From the NCBI GenBank assembly GCA_020025255.1, contig JAHHSK010000006.1, positions 1 to 47,699 on the forward strand: a stretch of 47,699 bases of DNA, written 5' to 3'. Both the position numbers and the translations under genes were made by a program. The notes under the pieces were generated by a model. The model was given only the letters and a program-made list of their open reading frames with translations. It was not told the DNA's origin and did not search any database. The stretch comes from Ruthenibacterium sp. GTDB lineage: Bacteria > Bacillota > Clostridia > Oscillospirales > Ruminococcaceae. Shown piece after piece: positions 1-6,856 of the stretch (position 1 is the stretch's first letter; every line of letters begins with the position of its first letter).

Positions 1-168
1 ATCCAGAAGCTGCTGGATGAGCCAGGCAATTCCCACAGCGCAGGCAGACTCTGCTGCCGTGGCCATTATTCCCAGGATAAAATCTTTGGTATTGTTCCGA
101 AAAAAGGAACGATAATATGGAATTAAAGATGGTTTTTTCATAAAACTCACATTTTTATTCTGTAACAT
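1..168 (-). CDS. ABC exporter, N-terminal fragment (runs off window)
   Basis: Only the first 56 codons are inside the window; the rest lies beyond base 1. The start ATG is preceded by AAGGAGG at 4-base spacing. The readable part has a short polar N-terminus, then a stretch with IPYYRSFFRNN followed by a hydrophobic helix (ILGIMATAAESACAVGIAWLI) that ends in IQQLLD. This resembles the first transmembrane helix of an ABC exporter with fused membrane and ATPase domains, in which a basic elbow helix precedes TM1. The family call is an inference from this short segment; no ATPase motif is visible. The gene has its own promoter and a roughly 245-base leader with an intrinsic terminator, an arrangement known for drug-inducible ABC exporters and ABC-F proteins. 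Confidence 0.55.
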   Translation of the reverse strand, partial: MLQNKNVSFMKKPSLIPYYRSFFRNNTKDFILGIMATAAESACAVGIAWLIQQLLD

Positions 169-414
169 ACAGCCTCCTTGTTGGCACTCGCCGAAACAAG
201 AAAAGTGCCTGTTTTCGAAGCCGAAAACAGGCACAGCAATACATACAATATCCCTATACAAAAGGCGGGGTATTGTGTGTACACACCAGTATCTCATTCG
301 GCATAACAAAACAGCCTCGTGACAATCAACTTTGTCCGAAGCAATTCCTGTTTACTGATGAAATACTTAGTTGTTCATTTCACACCTTACGCAAGAGCGC
401 CTTTCATAGATAGT
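169..414 (-). promoter_or_regulatory. Attenuator leader of the ABC exporter gene
   Basis: The leader holds, in transcript order, two mini-ORFs (407-387, MKGALA; 378-367, MNN, with AAGGTG as ribosome binding site), a hairpin TGAAAT/ATTTCA (382-377 with 364-359) whose loop contains most of the MNN ORF, an AAACAGG segment (353-347), a palindrome GTGTGTACACAC (286-275) and a 13-bp terminator (234-205). AAACAGG can pair with CCTGTTT in the 5' arm of the terminator (231-225), so it could act as an antiterminator. Ribosome stalling on the mini-ORF would open the first hairpin and free that segment. The elements are seen directly; the mechanism is inferred. Confidence 0.5.
205..234 (-). terminator. 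Intrinsic terminator inside the ABC exporter leader
   Basis: Perfect 13-bp stem GTGCCTGTTTTCG / CGAAAACAGGCAC with a 4-base loop. On the minus strand it is followed by TTTTCTTGTTT, so it terminates towards the ABC gene that starts 37 bases further on. Its position between promoter and start codon makes it a conditional terminator rather than an end-of-gene one. Confidence 0.75.
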
Positions 415-420
415 ATTTTT

Positions 421-449
421 AATATAGCACTTCTTATGGGAAAAATCAA
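421..449 (-). promoter_or_regulatory. Promoter of the ABC exporter transcript
   Basis: Minus-strand TTGATT (449-444), 17-base spacer, TATATT (426-421) with an upstream TG (extended -10). Start of transcription is expected near 413, leaving a leader of about 245 bases. Confidence 0.6.
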
Positions 450-700
450 GGTCAAGAAAAGAGCCTTATAGCAGCATTTCTCATAGCATAATTTTTTGCT
501 TTGATGAGCTGAGCATTAGCATATTCCACTTGTGCGAACAAGAAAGACAAGCTTGCTTTTTGGCTGCACACTTCATCCGGAAGGGCGTGTGGGATGAAAG
601 AGCCGGGCTGTGGTGCCAAAACTGCCCTGAACAGTATAACAAAATCAGCGCGCTGCGGTTTTCGTTCCAATATGAAAGACAGGCAAATGGCAGAAAAATA
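450..700. other. Intergenic, no gene seen
   Basis: Open frames here on both strands lack a ribosome binding site, have unnatural composition and overlap each other. I see nothing coding and no clear repeat. Confidence 0.5.
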
Positions 701-773
701 AAAGCGCCTCAAAAACCGATTGTGTCAGCAGTGCACTTGGCAGGTTGCTTTTCGGTTTCTTTCGGGGCGCTTT
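701..773 (-). terminator. Probable terminator after the flavin oxidoreductase gene
   Basis: AAAGCGCC (701-708) pairs with GGCGCTTT (766-773), with a second pairing AACCG/CGGTT inside and a large loop. T-rich sequence lies on both outer flanks, so it may work in both directions. The loop is long for an intrinsic terminator, hence moderate confidence. Confidence 0.45.
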
Positions 774-789
774 TTGTATTGTTCGGCTT

Positions 790-2709
790 TTACAGCGTTC
801 TTGCCACTTCAAAACCTTCGGCAACAGCATCCAGTGCTCTGCGTGCGGATTTTGCATCTCCAATTATGTGGCAGGGAATCTGTTTCTTTTCGCACATGTC
901 TACCAGCAAATGAGAATCATTCGCGGCAAACCCAACCGCAAATACGGCACAGCTGCAGGGGATCACCGAACCGTTTTCCAGTACGATCCCTTCCTCGGTG
1001 AATTTGCAAACCTTGCTGTTCGGCAAAAGCTTGACTTGAAGTTTTTGCATTTTTGCCATAACCGAAATCTTGCGAAGGGTACCCAAATCGCTGCCGATGC
1101 TGTCTTTCATTTCCAGAACGGTGACATCGCATCCGTTGGTGGCAAGCGTATCGGCTGTTTCCAAGCCGACCAGACCGCCGCCGATTACGGCAACCTTACC
1201 CTGCGGGCAAACTTCGCGGCGCAGAATTTCCGGTGCCGATGCGTGCGGAAGCTTGTCCGCGCCTTCCAGACGAATGGAAATGGGGGAGGAGCCGACCGCC
1301 ACGATCACGGCATCGATATCGGCATGCTCCAGCATAGCGGCATCCACTTTTGTGTTTTTGTGTACCGTTACCAGTTTTTCAACCTGTGCAGCCATTTCCA
1401 TAGCCGCTGCTTTCATTTCCGCCTTGCCCGGTGCTTCACCGGCAAGCAGGAACTCGCCGCCCAGCTGATCGGCTGCTTCAAACAGGGTAACGTGGTGGCC
1501 GCGTTCGTGCAGCACTTTGGCTGCTTCCATTCCCGCCATACCGCCGCCGATCACCCACACCTTTTTGGGGGATGCGGTTTTGCTTAAATCATATTCGGCT
1601 TCATGACCAAGCATCGGGTTTCTCAGGCAGGTAATGTGCGGACGATTCGCCACATCGCAGAAGCCATCGTAGCAGCCTTGGTTGCAGCCAACGCAGTGTA
1701 CGATTTCATCAGTTTTGCCCTGCTGTGCTTTATTGGCAAATTCAGGGTCTGCCAGCTGTGCGCGCCCCATGACAATCATATCCACCTTGTCTTGCGCAAG
1801 AATCGTTTCGGCCAATTCCGCCGTGTTGATCCGCCCGACCCCGATCGTCAGCATGCCGGTGCCTTTGCGGATTTTTGCCGCGTTTTCAATATTGAAGGCG
1901 TTGGGAACGTCAATGGGGGGAACTTCGTAAACAGATGCAGCGGTGATGACATTGCCTCTGGAAATATCCAGCACATCGACACCGTGCTCCTTGGCAATGT
2001 TGCAAAAACGAATTACCTCATCAATGGTAAGGCCATTTTCCAGCAGATCATCCTGTGCATCGATGCGAATAAACAGCGGCATGCCTTCGGGCATATTCCG
2101 GCGCAGTTCATCAATGACCTCCAGAGGGAAACGGCATCGATTTTCAAAGCTTCCGCCGTATTCGTCGGTTCGGTGGTTCAGCCCGCCGCTCAAAAAAGAA
2201 TGCGGCAGATAGTTGTGCGCTAAATGGAATTCAATGCAGTCATATCCCGCCGTTACAGCGCGTGCAGCTGCTTTTCCATAGCAGAGGATGACTTCCTCGA
2301 TTTGTTCTTTGGTAATGGCTTTGATCGTATAGGCACCGAAGTTCATATCCGAAGCAACCAGAACCTGAGCCTTCGGATCCATAGAAACCGCAATCGAACC
2401 CTGCCAAAGCTGAATGCCGGCTTTTCCGCCGTTTTGGTGAATTGCATCGGTCAGCTTTTTGTGCCCCTCAATCAGATAATCCTCGCTGATGGAAACAAAA
2501 TGCGCGGGGGCGCTGGGGGTATGTACCGCTGCCACCTCCACAATGTTGAGCGCACAGCCGCCTTTGGCTCTTGCGGCGTGATAAGCAATCAGCTTATCGG
2601 TTATTGCGCTGTGTTCATCCGCCATACGGGTTCCCATAGCGGGCAGGATGATTCGATTTTTCAGCTCCATATCACGAATCCGAATGGGAGCAAACAAATG
2701 TTCAAACAT
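790..2709 (-). CDS. Old-yellow-enzyme family NADH:flavin oxidoreductase / dienoyl-CoA reductase-like
   Basis: A 639-residue flavo-iron-sulfur oxidoreductase of the FadH / enoate reductase / BaiCD type. Residues 1 to about 335 form the FMN-binding TIM barrel, with the family segment around 162-192 (HLAHNYLPHSFLSGG, then DEYGGSFENRCRF). A cysteine cluster at about 339-361 (CVGCNQGC ... C ... C) would bind one 4Fe-4S cluster. Two Rossmann glycine motifs follow, VIGGGMAG (about 386) and VIGGGLVG (about 510), for FAD and NAD(P). Family members reduce activated C=C bonds of unsaturated acids, CoA esters or steroids; the substrate here cannot be told. Length is normal for the family. GGAGG lies 10 bases before the ATG. 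The gene stands alone with a palindromic site upstream at 2842-2865. Confidence 0.85.
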   Translation of the reverse strand: MFEHLFAPIRIRDMELKNRIILPAMGTRMADEHSAITDKLIAYHAARAKGGCALNIVEVAAVHTPSAPAHFVSISEDYLIEGHKKLTDAIHQNGGKAGIQLWQGSIAVSMDPKAQVLVASDMNFGAYTIKAITKEQIEEVILCYGKAAARAVTAGYDCIEFHLAHNYLPHSFLSGGLNHRTDEYGGSFENRCRFPLEVIDELRRNMPEGMPLFIRIDAQDDLLENGLTIDEVIRFCNIAKEHGVDVLDISRGNVITAASVYEVPPIDVPNAFNIENAAKIRKGTGMLTIGVGRINTAELAETILAQDKVDMIVMGRAQLADPEFANKAQQGKTDEIVHCVGCNQGCYDGFCDVANRPHITCLRNPMLGHEAEYDLSKTASPKKVWVIGGGMAGMEAAKVLHERGHHVTLFEAADQLGGEFLLAGEAPGKAEMKAAAMEMAAQVEKLVTVHKNTKVDAAMLEHADIDAVIVAVGSSPISIRLEGADKLPHASAPEILRREVCPQGKVAVIGGGLVGLETADTLATNGCDVTVLEMKDSIGSDLGTLRKISVMAKMQKLQVKLLPNSKVCKFTEEGIVLENGSVIPCSCAVFAVGFAANDSHLLVDMCEKKQIPCHIIGDAKSARRALDAVAEGFEVARTL

Positions 2710-2841
2710 GATGATGAACCTCCTTCTACACTACTATTATAAAGCAGAAGCAAGAAAAAAGATATGCATTTCTTGTGATATTATTATCAATCCCGTTTTA
2801 AATCTGTTTAAAAAAACTTTGTGCATCCGCTGCGGCAATGC

Positions 2842-2865
2842 TTTGAATCAATATCGTGATTCAAA
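2842..2865. promoter_or_regulatory. Palindromic site upstream of the flavin oxidoreductase gene
   Basis: Perfect 9-bp inverted repeat TTTGAATCA - 6 bases - TGATTCAAA in an AT-rich stretch about 135 bases before the start codon at 2709. Size and symmetry fit a dimeric repressor or activator site. A TATAAT at about 2740-2735 (minus) could be the -10 box, but I find no convincing -35. Confidence 0.4.
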
Positions 2866-2956
2866 ATTTAATATTTTTGACAAACGAAATGCAGCGCTGC
2901 GCAAGAAATGCGGTTTGGCCGGATTGCTCCCGAACCGTACCAATAAAGGGACAGGC

Positions 2957-3844
2957 TTATTGGGAACGGGGAAGTTCGATCGGGAAGGAAACATCCTGAA
3001 TTTCGATTTCAACGGGCTGGCTTTCCCGATACAGGCGTATTTTTCGATCGGAACTATGCACAACCAGAACCGTGTTTCCGAGCGAGCCTGCTTCGGGGGT
3101 AAAATGGATTTCGAGTGTGTTGCCGAACAAACCGGAACAAGGGTGGACGGAAAGAGAAGGGGAACCCGTCAGCTCAGGCCAATAAATCAGATATTGGTAA
3201 GAATCATCGCCGCTGCGGGTGTTTTCGGTGTAACGAAGAATATATGCTTTGTTTGTCTCCTTTGACGCCTGTGCTTCCTTGAGCCATGTTTCCACTGCTT
3301 CATTGGGATTGACTTCATCCAGATATTCCGCAGCCGGAAGAGAAGTGATGCCTGCGCTGCCGGAAGAAGCGGAGAACGTGCTGAAAGCAAACGCAGCAAA
3401 AAGGAACAGCATCAGCGGAACAAGAAGCACGGCAAAAACAACTTTGGCAAGCCAGCGATCTTTTTTCTGCACCGGTGCGGCGAAATCATCCGAACGCGAA
3501 GACAGCGGGCTGGCACAGTGCGGGCATACCTTCCAGTCTCGCTCCACCGGGAATGAGCATACCGGGCAAATGGCTTTGAACAGAGTTCCGCAGTAAGGGC
3601 AGGAAGCATAAGAAGCCTCGACCGATTCACCGCATTTCGGACACTGCAAATCCGAATGATAGCTTCGCGCAAGAAGGTATAGGAGAAATCCGATAAAGGC
3701 AGGAACCAGCAGCACGACAGCAAGCCACAGTGCAGCGTTCATGCCGCGCTTTTGTGCATCGCGGTAAACATATATGCCGGGGGCGATGAGAACCGCAAGA
3801 AAGAAAATAATAAAAATCGGAACGATAGCAGCAAAGGTACTCAT
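2957..3844 (-). CDS. Zinc-ribbon membrane protein in the sigma-factor operon
   Basis: A 295-residue protein of unknown function. Two transmembrane helices occupy about 5-28 and 38-60. A cytoplasmic double zinc ribbon follows at about 68-113 (CPKC ... CPYC, CPVC ... CPHC; eight cysteines in CxxC pairs). A third helix lies at about 130-155, then about 140 residues that would be outside the cell. The start codon overlaps the stop of the preceding 91-residue gene by four bases, which implies translational coupling. As last gene of an ECF sigma operon it could be a sensor or anti-sigma partner; this is inference from context. Zinc-ribbon plus TM proteins are common in clostridia, mostly uncharacterised. 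Confidence 0.7.
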   Translation of the reverse strand: MSTFAAIVPIFIIFFLAVLIAPGIYVYRDAQKRGMNAALWLAVVLLVPAFIGFLLYLLARSYHSDLQCPKCGESVEASYASCPYCGTLFKAICPVCSFPVERDWKVCPHCASPLSSRSDDFAAPVQKKDRWLAKVVFAVLLVPLMLFLFAAFAFSTFSASSGSAGITSLPAAEYLDEVNPNEAVETWLKEAQASKETNKAYILRYTENTRSGDDSYQYLIYWPELTGSPSLSVHPCSGLFGNTLEIHFTPEAGSLGNTVLVVHSSDRKIRLYRESQPVEIEIQDVSFPIELPRSQ

Positions 3845-4116
3845 AATTCAAAACTCCTTTTTTGCGAAATAAACAGCAATAGCACACAAAGAACCGAAAC
3901 AGCGGTGCAGACATATATAAAAACAGCTGCGGAAAGCAAAGGCATCCGGGAGAAAAACCGCGCCGAGATCAGATAGAGACAAAAGATCGTCAGAAGACTG
4001 CTGAGCAATACCAGAAAAATCGTTCGCTCCTGCTGCTTTTTTTGCATCTTTTCCTGCAGCATCTTTTCCGTCAGCACCGGTGGGCAGGTTTTCGAAAAAT
4101 CATAAATCTGTTTCAT
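3841..4116 (-). CDS. Small two-helix membrane protein, candidate anti-sigma factor
   Basis: A 91-residue protein without a recognised family. Residues 1-32 are charged (…QEKMQKKQQER) and would be cytoplasmic; two hydrophobic helices follow at about 33-52 and 60-83, then a short basic tail. It starts 17 bases inside the end of the sigma-factor gene and overlaps the next gene by four bases. Anti-sigma factors of ECF sigmas are typically encoded immediately downstream with a cytoplasmic N-terminal domain and a membrane anchor, which fits, but the N-terminal domain here is shorter than a normal anti-sigma domain and has no HxxxCxxC zinc motif. Confidence 0.65.
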   Translation of the reverse strand: MKQIYDFSKTCPPVLTEKMLQEKMQKKQQERTIFLVLLSSLLTIFCLYLISARFFSRMPLLSAAVFIYVCTAVSVLCVLLLFISQKRSFEL

Positions 4117-4591
4117 GGGGCAAAACCTCCTTCAATCGTTTTCTTGCTTTGTGCAATCGGGATTTTACTGTTCCCGCAGGAATGTGAAGAGCCTTGGAAA
4201 CGGCAGCGATGTCCAGATCATAAAAATAAAAAAGAATCACGGTTAAGCGCAGCTTTTCGGGCAGCAGCTGTACCGCATGGTGCAGCTCGGAATAATCGGT
4301 TTGCTCCGGAGAAGGAACGGATTCCAGCACTGCGGATTGTTCTTCACTGCTGCGAAACGACAAAAAAGGAGAACGCAAAAGCCGCCGCAGATCATTGCGG
4401 TATATGTTTACGCAGATCTGCGTAAGCCAAGGCTCGAAGTCGCCGCACAACGGATCGTATCGCTCAAAATGCTGTATGGCCTTCAGCCAGGTTTCCTGAT
4501 AAAGGTCATCTGCACGGGTGGAATCGGCACAAAGGGTAAGGCACAGGCCGTACAGCCGCCTTGCGTGCTTTTCGATCAATGAATCCAGCAC
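4100..4591 (-). CDS. ECF-family RNA polymerase sigma factor
   Basis: A 163-residue sigma-70 family protein of the extracytoplasmic-function group. Region 2 is recognisable (ADDLYQETWLKAIQHFERY, with FEPWLTQICVNIYRNDLRR), then a linker and region 4 (LPEKLRLTVILFYFYDLDI, helix-turn-helix with IPAGTVKSRLHKARKRLKE). I place the start at a GTG because AAGGAGG lies 8 bases before it. An upstream in-frame ATG at 4612 would put that Shine-Dalgarno inside the coding region and has no site of its own. First gene of a three-gene operon with overlapping reading frames; sigma factors of this type direct RNA polymerase to a small regulon and usually to their own promoter. Confidence 0.88.
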   Translation of the reverse strand: MLDSLIEKHARRLYGLCLTLCADSTRADDLYQETWLKAIQHFERYDPLCGDFEPWLTQICVNIYRNDLRRLLRSPFLSFRSSEEQSAVLESVPSPEQTDYSELHHAVQLLPEKLRLTVILFYFYDLDIAAVSKALHIPAGTVKSRLHKARKRLKEVLPHETDL

Positions 4592-4621
4592 ATTCTGTCC
4601 CTCCTTTCCCATACAAATACA

Positions 4622-4650
4622 ATTATAAAAGGGAAAAGGTTCATTTTAAA
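4622..4650 (-). promoter_or_regulatory. Promoter upstream of the ECF sigma operon
   Basis: Minus strand TTTAAA (4650-4645), 17 bases, TATAAT (4627-4622), 30 bases before the GTG start. Within the spacer there is TGAACC, reminiscent of ECF -35 elements, so self-activation is possible, but no matching ECF -10 is obvious. Confidence 0.45.
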
Positions 4651-4804
4651 CTGAAAAATTTTCAATTCTGCCGAAAAAGAAAAATCGGCGCCATATGAGG
4701 ACAAAGTACATCGGCTGCGCAGCACAGGAACCGGAAAGGGCAGTTCTAACCCATGTCCTTTTTTCATAAACTGTGATAACAATGCGGCAAAGGATTGAAA
4801 GGAT

Positions 4805-5731
4805 ATGGATGCATTTTATAATGCGGCGGCACAGCTGCCGGGCGAAGTGGCGAAGACTTTGGCAAGGGTAAAACCACAGGCGGCACAGGAAATAACCGAA
4901 ATCTGCCTGCGGTCAGACCGCGCGGTTGCACTGACAACACCGCTGGGCGCGCGGTTTGTTCTGCCAAGCGGAGGTTTGATCCGTTTTAATGATCCAGAAG
5001 TCCTGCGCACTTCTCACGCTCTTTTGCAGACATGCTTTGAGGCGGTGTGCGGATATTCCGTGCACAGTTGTTTGAGCCAGATTGCCAACGGCTTTGTTCC
5101 GATGCCGGGCGGGCATCGCGCGGGGGTATGCGGTACGGCGTATCGCGATGGCAGCGGCCGCTTTTGCATAAAAAATATAACATCCATTCACATTCGTGTC
5201 GCGCGGGCAGAAATTACAGAATGTGACCAACGGCTGCGCGAACTGCTCAAACAAAGCACGGTTGGCATTATGATTGCCGGTGCCCCGTCTAGCGGAAAAA
5301 CAACGCTGCTTCGCGCATCGATTGCCGAACTTTCCCGGTTGGGACGAAAAACGGCGGTCATTGATGAACGGTTCGAACTGGCACCGGTGAACGAAGGCGG
5401 GTTTTCCGCCGAGATCCCGCAGCACTGCGATATTCTTTCCGGTTATCCGCGCACAGTTGGCATGCAGCATGCGCTGAGGGTGCTTTCGCCGGATGTGATC
5501 GTATGCGATGAAATCGGCACAGCTCAGGATGTCAAAGCGGCGGCGGCAGCAGTAAATGCGGGGGTGGGATTGATCGTAACGATCCATGCCGGCAGCTATG
5601 CCGCGCTGCGGCGAAGACCCCAGTATCGAGCGCTGATGGAAACCGGGGCTTTTACGCATATCGTATTATTGAAAGGACGCAACACGCCCGGACAGGTGTG
5701 GGAGGTTATCCATGTTGAAAGTGATTTTTAA
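4805..5731 (+). CDS. spoIIIAA: Stage III sporulation protein AA (ATPase)
   Basis: 308 residues, normal length. Cytoplasmic secretion-type ATPase of the SpoIIIA-SpoIIQ channel, made in the mother cell and needed to keep the engulfed forespore active. Walker A is GAPSSGKTT at residues 159-167; the Walker B region is VIVCDEIG around 232-239. N-terminal 150 residues carry the family-specific domain with PGGHRAGVCG near 101. First gene of the eight-gene spoIIIA operon; its last 20 bases overlap spoIIIAB. In Bacillus subtilis the operon is read by sigma-E; here a CATAAACT at 4765-4772 is a possible sigma-E-type -10 but I find no good -35. Confidence 0.95.
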   Translation: MDAFYNAAAQLPGEVAKTLARVKPQAAQEITEICLRSDRAVALTTPLGARFVLPSGGLIRFNDPEVLRTSHALLQTCFEAVCGYSVHSCLSQIANGFVPMPGGHRAGVCGTAYRDGSGRFCIKNITSIHIRVARAEITECDQRLRELLKQSTVGIMIAGAPSSGKTTLLRASIAELSRLGRKTAVIDERFELAPVNEGGFSAEIPQHCDILSGYPRTVGMQHALRVLSPDVIVCDEIGTAQDVKAAAAAVNAGVGLIVTIHAGSYAALRRRPQYRALMETGAFTHIVLLKGRNTPGQVWEVIHVESDF

Positions 5732-6233
5732 ATGTATGGGTGCGCTGCTTATTCTGTATGCCGGTGCAGCGCTTGGGCGCAAAAAAGGAAGTGCGGCATT
5801 GCAGCGCCTGCAGATGATGGAGGAAATGCGCCGTTTTTTGATCTGCGTACAGAATGAACTGCATTATCGATGCAACCGGACGGAAACGATTTTACAGGCC
5901 GCACAAAAAAATGCAGGACTTTGTGTGCTGCCGCTTCGATTTGAACGTTTTTTTCAAGCCGGCTGTACGCAGAATGCACTGGATGAAGCCTTGTATCAAA
6001 TGGAGCAGGAAACCGCTTCCACCGCGCAGGCAGAGGAACGGCGTATTTTCCGCAGTGCGCTGGAAAGGCTGGGGGGATGCCCTGCCGAGGAAGAAGAAAC
6101 GCATCTTGCCGCCGCCGTTGAACAGCTGGGGCTTATGGAGCAGACGCTGCGCGCCACAGCGCAGGCGGAACGAAAGCTGTACCAGACCGTTGGGTTTTCG
6201 CTTGGCGGCGCAGCAGCACTGCTGTTGATTTAA
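5712..6233 (+). CDS. spoIIIAB: Stage III sporulation protein AB
   Basis: 173 residues, typical of SpoIIIAB, which has a type II secretion F-domain-like fold. One N-terminal membrane helix (about 4-21, GALLILYAGAALG), then a helical cytoplasmic body with LQRLQMMEEMRRFLICVQNE and a hydrophobic C-terminal helix (about 160-173). Thought to connect the SpoIIIAA ATPase to the membrane part of the feeding-tube complex. It starts within the end of spoIIIAA (20-base overlap), with GGAGG 7 bases before the ATG. Confidence 0.93.
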   Translation: MLKVIFKCMGALLILYAGAALGRKKGSAALQRLQMMEEMRRFLICVQNELHYRCNRTETILQAAQKNAGLCVLPLRFERFFQAGCTQNALDEALYQMEQETASTAQAEERRIFRSALERLGGCPAEEEETHLAAAVEQLGLMEQTLRATAQAERKLYQTVGFSLGGAAALLLI

Positions 6234-6274
6234 TAAAAAGGAACAATACAGCAATAAAGGAGAGAACCCTTAGG

Positions 6275-6469
6275 ATGAATATTGATTTTGTGTTTAAAAT
6301 TGCGGCGATCGGTATTATTGTGGCTGTGCTCAACCAGCTGCTGATCCGTTCGGGACGCGAAGAACAGGCAATGATGACAACGCTTGCGGGGCTCATTGTT
6401 GTGCTGATGATGATTATCGGGCAGATCAGTGTTCTGTTTGATACGATCAAGGATTTGTTTGCCCTGTGA
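6275..6469 (+). CDS. spoIIIAC: Stage III sporulation protein AC
   Basis: A 64-residue membrane protein, almost entirely two hydrophobic helices (about 5-24 and 33-56) joined by a polar turn (IRSGREEQA). Length, position and sequence (start MNIDFVFKIAAIGII) match SpoIIIAC of clostridia. With SpoIIIAD and SpoIIIAE it forms the polytopic membrane part of the mother-cell complex. AAAGGAGAG lies upstream. Confidence 0.93.
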   Translation: MNIDFVFKIAAIGIIVAVLNQLLIRSGREEQAMMTTLAGLIVVLMMIIGQISVLFDTIKDLFAL

Positions 6470-6475
6470 AGAAAT

Positions 6476-6856
6476 ATGGATATTTTAAAAATTATGGCTT
6501 TTTCCGTCTGCCTTCTTGTTTTGTTGAGCATTTTAAAGCAATACAATCCGGGCGCTGCCATTCTTACAGCCTTGGGCGGATGCATCGTTCTGATCTGGTA
6601 CATTTTGCGCACGGCACAGCCGATCGTAGAGCTTGTGAAGAATCTGTCGCGGCTATCGGGGTTCGAGCATCTGGACAGCGTGCTGAAGGCCATTGCGATC
6701 GCGATGCTGACGCAGAGCGCACAGGATCTTTCCCAGCAAGCCGGGCAAACGGCACTTGCAGGGCGCATCGAGCTTGCGGGGAAAGTGGCGGTTCTGGTCG
6801 CGGCTCTGCCGCTTTTTTCAGTGCTGACCGAAACACTGGTATCGCTTCTTGGCTGA
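6476..6856 (+). CDS. spoIIIAD: Stage III sporulation protein AD
   Basis: 126 residues, four predicted membrane helices (about 2-20, 27-46, 66-82, 100-125). Family features: starts MDILKIMAFSV and has the AIAIAMLTQSAQDL segment. It begins 7 bases after spoIIIAC without a strong ribosome binding site, so it is likely translated by coupling to spoIIIAC. Its stop codon overlaps the probable CTG start of spoIIIAE. Confidence 0.93.
   Translation: MDILKIMAFSVCLLVLLSILKQYNPGAAILTALGGCIVLIWYILRTAQPIVELVKNLSRLSGFEHLDSVLKAIAIAMLTQSAQDLSQQAGQTALAGRIELAGKVAVLVAALPLFSVLTETLVSLLG

Noticed and set aside
530..913. 127-codon open frame on the plus strand upstream of the flavin oxidoreductase
   Set aside because: No ribosome binding site, overlaps the terminator and the real minus-strand gene, and its sequence has unnatural composition.
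745..1587. 280-codon plus-strand frame opposite the flavin oxidoreductase
   Set aside because: Antisense shadow; the minus-strand frame has clear TIM-barrel, Fe-S and Rossmann motifs.
6466..6852. N-terminal extension of spoIIIAE overlapping spoIIIAD
   Set aside because: The extension is out-of-frame translation of spoIIIAD; SpoIIIAE should begin with its signal peptide.
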